Positions 55,409 through 64,000 of a stretch of 64,000 nucleotides of DNA are shown here, piece by piece. The notes under the pieces are model-generated. The model saw only the letters and a list, made by a program, of their open reading frames with translations, did no database searches and had not been told where the DNA came from. Position numbers and translations under genes: made by a program. Source of the stretch: Anomaloglossus baeobatrachus (lineage: Eukaryota; Chordata; Amphibia; Anura; Aromobatidae); the NCBI RefSeq assembly GCF_048569485.1, contig NC_134356.1, forward strand, positions 468,305,820 through 468,369,819, in the 5' to 3' direction. Each line of letters opens with the position of its first letter. Position 1 is the stretch's first letter.

Positions 55409-56666
55409 CCACTTCATGACACATGACGTACTAGGTACGTCATGGATTGTGTATGTTAATCCCCACGGGCTGCCGTGGGCAGTTCACGGCAATCCACGCA
55501 GATGTTAGCTGATTTCAACAGCTGACATGTGTGCCTGCCAGGCGCAAGTGTAATCTCGTTCTATCCGTGTCTATTAATCCCTTACATCTTGCTGTCAAAT
55601 TCTGACAGCGAGATGTATCAGCGCGCCGCCATAAGGATAACTTACCCACCCCCTTCGGAAGTCATGTGACATGATCAAGTGACTTACGGTGGTTGCTATA
55701 GTAGCACAGGGTCATGTGATGACTCCTGTAGCTATCATGAGTCACTTTTTCTCACTGCCGACAGAGGGCAGTGTGTGAGAGTAGAGCAGCTTTTCTCCAG
55801 ATCGCTCTGTATAACTGTGATCTGGAGAAATAGAAGAGCGATCAGACAGCTGATCGATATAATCCCCTAGGGGTCCTAGTTGAACAAAAAAAGTTAAAAA
55901 AGTTTTAAAAAATAAAAAAAGTAAAACAAATAAAAAAAAATAAAAGTTCAAATCACCCCCCCATTCGGCCCCATTGAAAATTAAAGGGTTAAAAAAATAA
56001 TATTCACATATTTGGTATTGCCGCGTTCAAAAACACCCGATCTATCAAAATATAAAATGCAATTAAACGGCGTAGCGGAAAAAAATTCCAAACGCCAAAA
56101 CACTTTTATTGGTCGCCAGAAATTTTACGCAAAATGCAATAACAGGCGATCAAAACGTAGCATCTGTGCAAAAATGGTACCGTTAACAACGTCAACTCGA
56201 GACACAAAACGTGTGCTATAAATGAGCCATAGATCCCAAAAAATAAAAACTCTACAAGTTTTGGAAAATGGCGCAAAAAGTGCGCCACATTTTTTGGACA
56301 AACTTGTGATTTTTTTTTAACCCCTTAGATAAAAGTAAACCTACACATGTTTGGTGTCAATAAACTCGTATGGACCTGAGACATCACACCCACACATCAA
56401 TTTTATCATATAGTGAACATGGTGAATAAAATTTTAAAAAAACTATTGCGCGATCACACTTTTTTTGCAATTATTCCGTACTTGAAATTTTTTCGCTGTT
56501 TTCCAGTACAATATATGGTAAAACTTATAGTTTTATTTAAAAGTACAACTCGTCCCGCAAAAAACAAACCCTTATATAACAAGATTTAAAATAAAATAGT
56601 TACGACTCTCGGAAGAAGAGGAGCAAAAAATAAAAACGGAAAATCGCCTGGAGGTGAAGTGGTTAA
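55405..56666. mobile_element. piggyBac-like non-autonomous element (TTAA)
   Basis: TTAA at 55405-55408 and 56663-56666; ends ccacttcatgacacatgac and ccacttcacctccaggc. A sub-terminal palindrome gacgtactaggtacgtc is present as in the 18551 element. Interior homologous, in inverse orientation, to 14870-16159. No transposase. Confidence 0.85.
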
Positions 56667-57152
56667 GGACAAAAAAGAGACTGGTGTGTCCTGAAGTGTG
56701 CACCTTCCAAAAAACTTGACGGGTTTGCACAGGTCTAAAAGACATTGTGTGCACAAACCCTACAATTGATCACATTTACAGTAGTTGTCATTTATTTCTA
56801 CACTCTGCAAATCTCTTTATGTTTTTTCCTATAAAGGGTGATGCTATAGGGCTGCACACATTTCAGGACAAGGAATAATTAAATATCTTTATTTTAGTAA
56901 CGGTTTTGATATGTAAAATGAATGTTTTATATAGATATCAGAGAATATTGTGTAGTTCACTTTTGTCTTGTAAGGCTAATCTTACTTGATACTTAATATA
57001 CTATGTGTGAATATTTGGTCTTATTGCAAAAGTTGTTTTCAATATGAAAAAGTTTTTATGGTCTCATGCACAGTTTTGCCTGTGGCTGCATTGCTTTTAC
57101 GTACATTAAATTGTTTGAAGTGGCACATTATCTTCAATATATTTGGCACAAC
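56667..57152. other. No recognisable feature
   Basis: AT-rich sequence without supported ORF or repeat. Confidence 0.5.
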
Positions 57153-57770
57153 TTAAAGCGCACCAATCACCAGGATTTTCCTATATAACCTAAAGCCAGT
57201 GCTATACTGGCACTATCATGCTGATTCTATACCTAACTTTAGTTTTCAACTAGAATGCATAGGTTTTGAAACACAAGAAAGTAAAATCTGTAAAATGAGA
57301 AGCTTTTTGAGTGACAGCAGCTGCCCATCAGCTGATAGCTGAGGTGTGGTTTGATAGTGATTCCCGCCCCCCTGCCTGTCCATCCTCCCCCTGTTATTTA
57401 TGCTAATTCTATCTAGAATCATTTTAGTAACTGACTATGTCATACCCATGTGACCAGAAGGGGCGGGGCCTCAGCCAACAGAAAATAATGTTGCTTCCTG
57501 GTATTGGCTGTGTTGGCTGAGGCCTGACCCCTTCTGGTCACATGGGTATGACATCAGCACAGGTTGACTCCCACCTATCTTCCCCAATACCGCACAATTC
57601 TTCTGTCCACTTGTCATGGCTCCAGTTGGATGTTGCAAAAGAAATGTGTTGAGGAGGCTGCCATACATCATTACACCTTTGATATGACTCCTGTCGTACT
57701 TCTCTGTAGTCCTATCATACTATCATATCAGCTTGTACTAAGGTTGGTTCTATTTTACATTGTGCTTTAA
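57153..57770. mobile_element. T2/Kolobok-like MITE with a long hairpin
   Basis: Begins TTAAAGCGCACCAATCACC and ends tgtgctttaa, giving TTAA at 57153-57156 and 57767-57770. Inside, 57437-57554 is a near-perfect inverted repeat (atgtcatacccatgtgacca and its complement) with ~45-bp arms. No ORF. Confidence 0.6.
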
Positions 57771-58330
57771 AAGCATTGGAAAATTGTAGGAATTTAAAAA
57801 GCATACTATAGCCCAGAGGGTACTCCTTTTGTAGCCCTTCAAAAGTTTTAAAGATATTGTCATCTACTAACTGGCAGATGTACCAAATCCTGATCCTCCT
57901 CCAGTGCCCAAATTCTTTGAGCGATAGCAACTCAGGAGCCTCAGGGTTATGCCAGATGGGTGTGTATTTCGTAAAGTCTGTGATATTTCTCAGCTGCTTA
58001 ACCTTGCCCGATATTTTCTCAATAAGCTCTACTGTAGGGTATTTTTTGGATCTCAGATGAAACCTTCCCACTTCAAGACTAGCCAGTAACGAGCCCCCTC
58101 CTATCATATATCGAAGAATTCGCCCAGCTGATTTGGTTAGGCCAGGTCCTCCCAACCCACCATACATTGACTCTGAGCTTCTAAATAATAAAGCCACAGG
58201 TTAGGCAGTGCCAGTCTCTCTTCATCCTTAGGCCTCTGCAGGAACTCTAACTTAATTTGCAGGCGTTTTTCCCCCCAAATAAGATCCCTAAAAAGTTGAG
58301 CTGCTCATATTCTGCTAGTTTGATAGACCT
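57771..58330 (-). pseudogene. L1-type LINE ORF2 C-terminal fragment
   Basis: On the minus strand: WGEKRLQIKLEFLQRPKDEE, LALPNLWLYYLEAQS, then in another frame YTPIWHNPEAPELLSL and FEGLQKEYPLGYSMLFKFLQ. This is the pattern downstream of the RT domain in L1 ORF2 (LPNxxLYYxA ... PxWxNP ... FxxLxxxYxL ... FxxLQ). A frame change lies near 58150-58200. Truncated at both ends, by the T2 MITE on one side and a PLE on the other. Confidence 0.75.
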
Positions 58331-58881
58331 CACAATAGTCTGCTGCCACCAGCTATTTCACTTTCGGCACATCACCTCCCGTGGCGCCATCTTGAGCCTG
58401 CCGCTCAATATCTATGGTATACAAGAGAAAAAGAGAATGTGCAACAAGTGGGATCACCAGAAATGACCATATAATATCATTTTATTAATCAAAAAGGACA
58501 TACAAACACACAGATGTTCATTAAAAACAATTAAAAAAGCAAAAAAGCTTGTACATACATTTGGTGCCAATAATATAAGCCACCAAAATACACCCCACCC
58601 TCTCAGCAAGCCAAAGAGAAACCCCACATAATAAGTCAGAGTAAGTGTGATAGCCAAAAAAACCTTGTTCAATCAATAACAGGCAGTGAACACGGCATGC
58701 TAAATGAGACAATAGCAGGCAGAAGGACAATTGCTGCATACAAATACCTCAAAGCCGCATGAAAATAATCTGCCCTGAAAACAAATGTCTGGAACCAGTA
58801 TAAGGCAAATCACATACCCAGGGGTCCTGCACGGGGTAAATGGCAAAGCAAATATCATGAGAAGGGTGGGGTGGAAACCCC

Positions 58882-58916
58882 ACGCGTATCGCTACAAGGA
58901 GTTGTAGCTTCCTCAG
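58882..58916 (-). ncRNA. Hammerhead-like motif in PLE copy 3
   Basis: Minus strand: CTGAGGA, a perfect five-base stem GCTAC/GTAGC around aactcctt, then GATACGCG. The layout is that of PLE hammerheads; CTGAGGA and GATAC differ from the invariant core by one base each, so this copy may be inactive. Confidence 0.45.
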
Positions 58917-58994
58917 GGGAAAGTGAGGCACACTATGGTAGGTATGTCTTAAATAGCCATTATAATCAAAGAAGATTGCTTACCAGCATGGGCA

Positions 58995-59235
58995 AGGAGG
59001 AGGAGGGAGAGGTCGCTATGCAACCTGAAGATGCCGATGGGCGCCGCCATTGTGAGTCATGTGATCAAATCATGTGGTACCTTTTTTTTTTTTTTTTTTT
59101 TTGCAGACAAGCGTCACAGCCCAATTGCAAGCTCCACTGCCAGGTCGCTATGCAACCTGAAGACGCCGATAGGCGCCGCCATTGTGCATCATGTGATCAA
59201 ATCATGTGGTCCCTTTTTGCAGGCAAACGTCACAG
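58995..59235. repeat. Two-copy tandem duplication in the PLE 3' region
   Basis: ggtcgctatgcaacctgaag starts at 59011 and 59143. Both continue through cgccgccattgtg and tgatcaaatcatgtggt. The first copy carries a 22-base T-run. Resembles promoter-block duplication in a terminal region. Confidence 0.85.
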
Positions 59236-60679
59236 CCCGAACGCAGGCGCAGTGATATCAGCACCACAAGCACGATTAGCAATCCCTTAGTATAGTGAAA
59301 TAGGTATACAAAAGACATATATTGTACACTATGCATGCGAAACAGGTAGTACATATGTGCTAGATGAATAACGCAAGTCACTTTGTATATATGGAAATCC
59401 ACATGAATCTGCGCGTGCGCAGTTTCAGTAAGAGATCCCCGAAGGGACATTTCAAGTGCAGGGATTAAAAAAACCTGACAGCACAGAGGTAATACTCAAG
59501 TTACCACTAGAGTAACATTGAGTGTTAATCCATCATACGGGTACCTATGTTATGCACACACAATGCTGATATGTCACGCACAAACACTTGTGGCCTGCAT
59601 CACGTGTCTATATGACACCATGCCAAAAACAGTGCTTCTCATCGCGCATGCGCCGAGACATCAGCAATGTCCCATTCAAAAGCAGAGAAATGATCTCAGT
59701 GGGCAGCACAGCCCATTAAGGCCAGTATAACTGAATAACAAGAACTCAAGCATTCACAATCTGAGCGCACAGAACCACACGCATACATCCAATAAAGATT
59801 GAATATGGATACTGTTCCCGAAAAATATTTATCTCACCACTTAATGCGCATGCGCTATGTAAATGCATACTAGCATAGAGGACTCTGTTGCCCAAAATAC
59901 GGGCCTACAGGGAAACCACACAGCCATTGTATGAATTTGTCACAGAAAAAAGTCTTTGTTCAGAGGACATAACAGAAAACAGTACAGGTACACGAACCCC
60001 CATCCCAGATTAGCACAAAAATAGACCTGTGTGCTTGGATGACACAAGCACACAGTCTGAGTACATGAAGTAGGTAATATGCATATGAAGGACCATAAGG
60101 GAACCAAGAAGACCAAATTATTAATACAGAAAGCCCCACTAGAGGGTTGGTAACCTACAAGGGGGCTAGCCAGAAACCGCCTCGGAATTACAAGCAGGTC
60201 ATGAGACCAAACTGAGCAAGCAAAAGGGTGTGTTCTGGTCACCCATACAGGTATAGCATGTTCACATGATATATAAGTGTCCAAAAAAAAGGGGGATTGC
60301 CAGGTAGAGATAATGTCCAAATAAATGGCAGAGTCCCATTGAGGCGGGTCTTCCAGAAGTGGTCAGCAACTTGAATGTATCCATCACCGAAAGGTAGACA
60401 AAAGAACGCTTCAGATCATAGTTCGGGTAATCCCACAGCTCCAAAGACCAAGAAAGAAGGAAGAGCCCAGAAGGACGGACTCCAGTCTGCACGTCACTGG
60501 ACATCAAGGAACGGACGTCCAAAAGTGATTATTTGTGTGTACATAAATTCTTCACGAGCTGTAGTCAACAGACCCTGTTCAGGGCAAATGGAGCCAAGCC
60601 CACATGGTCAGAACCCTGGAATGTTAAAAAGGTAAATACATAATCAAGATTGTATCCACACCAAAGAGTGGGGAGGTGG

Positions 60680-60745
60680 GAAGAGGGGGGGGGGGGTTTG
60701 GGGAGGGGGAAGAGGGGGGGGGGGAAGAGGGGGGGGGAAGAGAAA
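60680..60745. repeat. G-rich low-complexity tract
   Basis: Several G-runs of 9-12 bases separated by aaga and ttt. Sits just downstream of ORF2 (minus strand), in a place comparable to the C/G-run near 42920 and 51172 in the other PLE family. Could form G-quadruplexes. Confidence 0.8.
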
Positions 60746-60962
60746 GGGGTGGAAGGCCAGACCCACCAAAAATACTGGTGTAAATGTGATGAGGCTCTCA
60801 CAAATCCCCAAGTGAATGGGATGCCACATCCAACTGGGAATATCCCATGTAATTGGTGCAGGCCAAGCATTTACTTCTTGTAGAAGCCGGTGAACAAAAG
60901 TTCCTCATTCAATCCCTGGGGGGAGAGACTCTGAAGTTGGTATATCCATCTCGCTTCCCTTC

Positions 60963-63254
60963 TCAATAATTCGTCAGATACCCTACCCCCCTGATGTTCA
61001 TTTGAACATGATCCAATACCAGGATCTGGACCTTGCGAAACGAGCAACCATGTGAGTCAAGGAAGTGTTTAGCCACAGAGGAAATGGGCTTACCTTGAGC
61101 TTGGTCTTTTTGTGCTCGACCGATGTCAGAAAAATGGTGCTGGATCCTGCGGCGAAGCTCCTGTGTGGTCTGTCCGACATAAAGTTTTGGACACTCGCAA
61201 ATCAGGAGATACACAACATTCCTACTTCGACAGTTTGAGTAAAATTTGGTGGTGATGGTTCCTGGAAAAACACCAATGCGAACACAACTGTCAGCAACAA
61301 GAAAAGGGCAAATGGTGCAGTCCCCACACGGGAAAGACCCAAAAAGTTTGTGTCCCCGACCCAAAGGAATAGTGGGTCTCTTAAAATGGCTAGAAGAAAG
61401 CATATCCTTCAAATTCATCGCACGTTTTGCGGTCAATTTGGGATGGGCGCTGATAAATGGAGTCAACCTGGGCTCACTAAGGAGGATATTCCAATTTTTT
61501 GTAAGAACCTGTCGTACCTTATCCCAATGGTTGTTATATGTGGTCACCAGGTTTATAGTACCCATCTCAGTTCTCAGTCTGCCCCGAAACGTGTCGGACC
61601 GTGGAGTGTTGGCTGAGTGTTGGAAGGCTTTAGAAACAACCTTGCGTGGGTATCCTCTCTTGATAAATCGCGTGGTCAAATCTTGTGCCTCATTCCTGAA
61701 GGTGGTGACATCAGTACAATTGCGGCGTACTCGCAAAAACTGCCCCTTGGGTATCCCGTCTCGCACATGTCTCGGATGAAAAGAGGAATAATGTAACACA
61801 CTGTTGGTAGCCGTCTGTTTCCGGAACAGGGATGTTGTAATATGGTTATTCTCCAACATAACCCTCAAATCAAGGAATTCCACCATTGTTGTTGATATAC
61901 TTGCAGAAAGTCGGATGTGCCACGGGTTCTCATTCAGCTGGGCAATGAAATTTTCACAAGACGCACGGTCACCTGTCCAGAGAAAGAGAACATCGTCGAT
62001 GTATCTAAACCAGTTTGACACGTGCCTCTGGAACAAAGCGATGGGCGCCACCTGTGTCTCCTCCCACCAACCCAAAAACAGGTTGGCGTAGGAGGGGGCA
62101 CAGCGGGCACCCATCGCGGTCCCAGACGCTTGTTTATAGAAAACACGATCGAACACGAAAAAACTATTTTGTAAAACAAAATGTAACAGTTCAAGAAGAA
62201 ACAAATCGTGTTTTCTATCACCTGTAGAGCGACGATCCAGAAAGTAGGTGACCGCTTGAATTCCCAAATCGTGTTCAATGCACGTGTATAGCGACTCGAT
62301 GTCCATGGTGACCAAGAGTGTACCAGCCTGTACCTCCACCTGTTCGAGTTGGGTGATCAAGTGCGACGAATCTCGGACGTATGAATCCAAAGTAAGGACA
62401 TATGGCTGCAAATAAAAGTCCACATAAATACACGGACGTTCATATATGCCCCCTATGCCGGATACTATGGGCCTCCCCGGAGGGTCCACCAAAGACTTGT
62501 GTACCTTTGGGAGCATATAGAACGTCGGCATTGTAGGGTGGCGTGTGGTGAGAAAATCCCTCTCACGTTTTGAAATTATACCAAGATCAAAGGCACGTAC
62601 AAGAAGTTTGTCCAATTTCACCTTAAAGGCATCAGTGGGATCTGATGGAAGAATTGCATAATTGATTCGATTGCCCAACTGTCTGTGGGCCTCTTTCAGA
62701 TATAATTCAACGGGCCACAACACCACGTTGCCGCCCTTATCCGCTTCACGGATAATGAATGAGTTGTTTTTTCTCAGATTAGACAAAGCCCTTTGTTCAG
62801 CCTTATTAAGGTTGTTTTGTTGGAATGGTATCACCTTAAGGGCCTGTATATCACGGCACATGGCTTCAAAGAAAATCTGGATTGCCGGAAACAAGGAAAA
62901 TGAGGGTGTGGCCTGAGAGGGAAGCCTAGATGGAAATGGCAGTTTCTTACCTCCGAAGGAATCGCCCTCTTCCAAAAGTTCCATAAGGTCTCGAAATACC
63001 TGCCTATCCTCCGCAGGCAAGGTGTCGATGACCCCAGGCTGATGATACATCAGTTTGAACACCATTTGCCTGCAAAATAGATACACATCCTTCGTGAGCT
63101 CAAATTTGTCCAATGCCTTGGTGGGTGAAAAGGAGAGACCTTTAGAAAGAAGACTCACTTCAATCTCAGATAAAGGATATTCAGTTAGATTTATTATTTG
63201 TAAGTTACCTTGTGAGTCCTGCTCCAGATCCCTGGAACCATGGTCAATCTCCAT
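60963..63254 (-). CDS. PLE ORF2: reverse transcriptase / GIY-YIG (copy 3)
   Basis: Start chosen at the ATG (63254) overlapping the ORF1 stop in TGATG; 763 codons. In order: DKGG at ~172-175; KVHKSLVDPPGRPIVSG; motif A LVTMDIESLYTCIE (Asp ~318); motif B SGTAMGARCAPSYANL; motif C YIDD (~418-421); CGDCTIC cysteine cluster; GIY-YIG with NVVYLLIC and LYVGQTTQELRRR. The last residues (VGYLTNY) depart from the family; the expected RREARWIY glutamate segment follows in another frame from about 60990 down to 60880. So a small indel truncates the endonuclease and this copy is probably inactive. RT motifs are intact. Confidence 0.9.
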   Translation of the reverse strand: MEIDHGSRDLEQDSQGNLQIINLTEYPLSEIEVSLLSKGLSFSPTKALDKFELTKDVYLFCRQMVFKLMYHQPGVIDTLPAEDRQVFRDLMELLEEGDSFGGKKLPFPSRLPSQATPSFSLFPAIQIFFEAMCRDIQALKVIPFQQNNLNKAEQRALSNLRKNNSFIIREADKGGNVVLWPVELYLKEAHRQLGNRINYAILPSDPTDAFKVKLDKLLVRAFDLGIISKRERDFLTTRHPTMPTFYMLPKVHKSLVDPPGRPIVSGIGGIYERPCIYVDFYLQPYVLTLDSYVRDSSHLITQLEQVEVQAGTLLVTMDIESLYTCIEHDLGIQAVTYFLDRRSTGDRKHDLFLLELLHFVLQNSFFVFDRVFYKQASGTAMGARCAPSYANLFLGWWEETQVAPIALFQRHVSNWFRYIDDVLFLWTGDRASCENFIAQLNENPWHIRLSASISTTMVEFLDLRVMLENNHITTSLFRKQTATNSVLHYSSFHPRHVRDGIPKGQFLRVRRNCTDVTTFRNEAQDLTTRFIKRGYPRKVVSKAFQHSANTPRSDTFRGRLRTEMGTINLVTTYNNHWDKVRQVLTKNWNILLSEPRLTPFISAHPKLTAKRAMNLKDMLSSSHFKRPTIPLGRGHKLFGSFPCGDCTICPFLVADSCVRIGVFPGTITTKFYSNCRSRNVVYLLICECPKLYVGQTTQELRRRIQHHFSDIGRAQKDQAQGKPISSVAKHFLDSHGCSFRKVQILVLDHVQMNIRGVGYLTNY

Positions 63255-63902
63255 CACCACCTCTTCCTGTTCCTTGTGGTTCTGTTGGTTGTTGGGGGCC
63301 CTTGTCTCCCACGGGTCTGATATACCGACCTCCCTGTTGTGCTTGGCGGGTTTGCGTCTCCCTCGTCTGGTGGGCCTTCCCTGTCGCTGACGTCCGACGA
63401 CAAAAAATCACTGGAAGATAACTCCCTGGTCGTGACATTATGTGCAGTTTGTCCCATCGTGACAGCCCTGCGAAACCTCTGATTGCCATGATGTGACCAA
63501 CGAAATGCTGCACCACTTTCAAAGTCCTTTTTGTCCCGAAGAAATTTCTGTTTTTTACCCCTGATGATGTCCTTCTCGTATCTATCAATGGACTCTTTAA
63601 GTTTTTGTTGAAAGGGAAGAACCTGGTTATTCAGATCAAAAGTTCTCAGTTTGGTTTCACAAGCCCTGATTTTATCCTTAATCGTACTCAGTAAGGTTTT
63701 ATCATGCTCAATTAACAATTAACATATTCAAAATGATATCTGAGCACTTCAAAAGGCCGGCTTCCCAAACCCCCTTAAATCCAGCGTCAGGTTCCCATGC
63801 GGGAAAAATCTGCACCCTCAAGCCCCTCGGTGCAAACCCCATTTTGAGATATTCCTCTAGAGTTTTAATATTCCACCATGTTTTAGTCACAGCTTTATGC
63901 AA
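63254..63902 (-). pseudogene. PLE ORF1 (copy 3), broken
   Basis: The first segment, 63708-63902, reads KTWWNIKTLEEYLKMGF, aligning with SWWEVQSLESYLKEEI of the other family's ORF1. After a gttaatt duplication near 63708-63721 the frame changes and 63254-63718 continues with a charged coiled-coil-like stretch (KLKESIDRYEKDIIRGKK) and an R/G/T-rich tail. The stop overlaps the ORF2 start. The 5' end is lost at the inversion junction. Confidence 0.75.
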
Positions 63903-64000
63903 GGACTTTGAAAGTGGTGCAGCATTTCGTTGGTCACATCATGGCAATCAGAGGTTTCGCAGGGCTGTCACGATGGGACAAACTGCACATAATGTCACGA
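63901..64000 (+). repeat. Start of an inverted second PLE copy
   Basis: aaggactttgaaagtggtgc onward is the reverse complement of 63422-63532 and encodes KDFESGAAFRWSHHGNQRF on the plus strand, matching ORF1 of the minus copy. The second copy starts further inside ORF1 than the first, so the dimer is asymmetric. It continues past the window edge. Confidence 0.9.

Larger units (their letters stand above)
58380..64000. mobile_element. Penelope-like element copy 3, becoming an inverted dimer
   Basis: Minus-strand PLE with ORF1 (63254-63900), ORF2 (60963-63254) and a ~2.5-kb 3' region containing a hammerhead-like motif. At 63901 the sequence switches to the reverse complement of 63422-63532, so an inverted second copy starts, reading plus, and leaves the window. 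The family differs from the 41.7-52.4-kb PLE (roughly a third to a half protein identity by eye). The left boundary is approximate; the target duplication cannot be seen because the right end is outside. Confidence 0.85.

Noticed and set aside
57715-57775. Last ~20 codons of the minus-strand frame as part of L1
   Set aside because: L1 similarity stops near 57775; the remainder lies in the T2-like MITE and is accidental read-on.
60644-60870. Proline-rich small ORFs near 60.7 kb
   Set aside because: Produced by the G-rich tract in the PLE 3' region.

Overview
The window is transposon-dense vertebrate DNA, most likely from a frog. The evidence is the combination of families: many 3-bp-TSD (TTA/TAA) Harbinger-like MITEs, TTAA-flanked piggyBac-like and T2/Kolobok-like elements, BED-finger hAT elements, a Tc1 relic, an L1 tail, and several Penelope-like elements (PLEs) encoding reverse transcriptase plus GIY-YIG endonuclease. 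The assignment to an anuran is inference from these families. No host gene is certain; one candidate terminal coding exon lies on the minus strand near 53.8 kb.

Layout. 1-4.5 kb: a few small MITEs and a ~62-67-bp minisatellite interrupted by a PLE-like insertion. 4.6-8.4 kb: a decayed Tc1 transposon split by a 5'-truncated PLE (14-bp TSD, open RT/GIY-YIG frame) and a Harbinger MITE. 9.3-10.7 kb: a PLE-like unit with inverted ends, a 16-bp TSD, and an insertion flanked by a 120-bp duplication. 11-17.6 kb: a decayed hAT transposon split by a piggyBac-like element whose TTAA was in turn hit by a Harbinger MITE. 18.2-24.3 kb: tandem ~450-500-bp units split by a 4.1-kb piggyBac-like element full of GC-rich minisatellites. 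24.9-40.7 kb: a Russian-doll nest. A TTAA-family element holds a PLE piece, which holds a Harbinger MITE, which holds a rearranged hAT, which holds another Harbinger MITE, which holds a solo LTR; most steps have recognisable target-site duplications. 41.6-53.1 kb: a Harbinger MITE holding a 10.7-kb head-to-head inverted dimer of a full-length PLE. 53.1-58.3 kb: sparse sequence with the candidate exon, then TTAA elements and an L1 tail. 58.4-64 kb: a second PLE family, again turning into an inverted copy at the window edge.

The best-preserved coding capacity is in the PLE pair at 41.7-52.4 kb. Each copy has ORF1 (266 aa, basic, RG-rich tail) and ORF2 (781 aa, RT, Cys-rich linker and GIY-YIG), joined by a TAATG stop-start overlap. 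Terminal repeats carry a hammerhead-ribozyme-like core. The second family has a TGATG overlap at the same place. The most unusual theme is the recurrence of head-to-head PLE insertions, each bounded by one pair of short direct target duplications.
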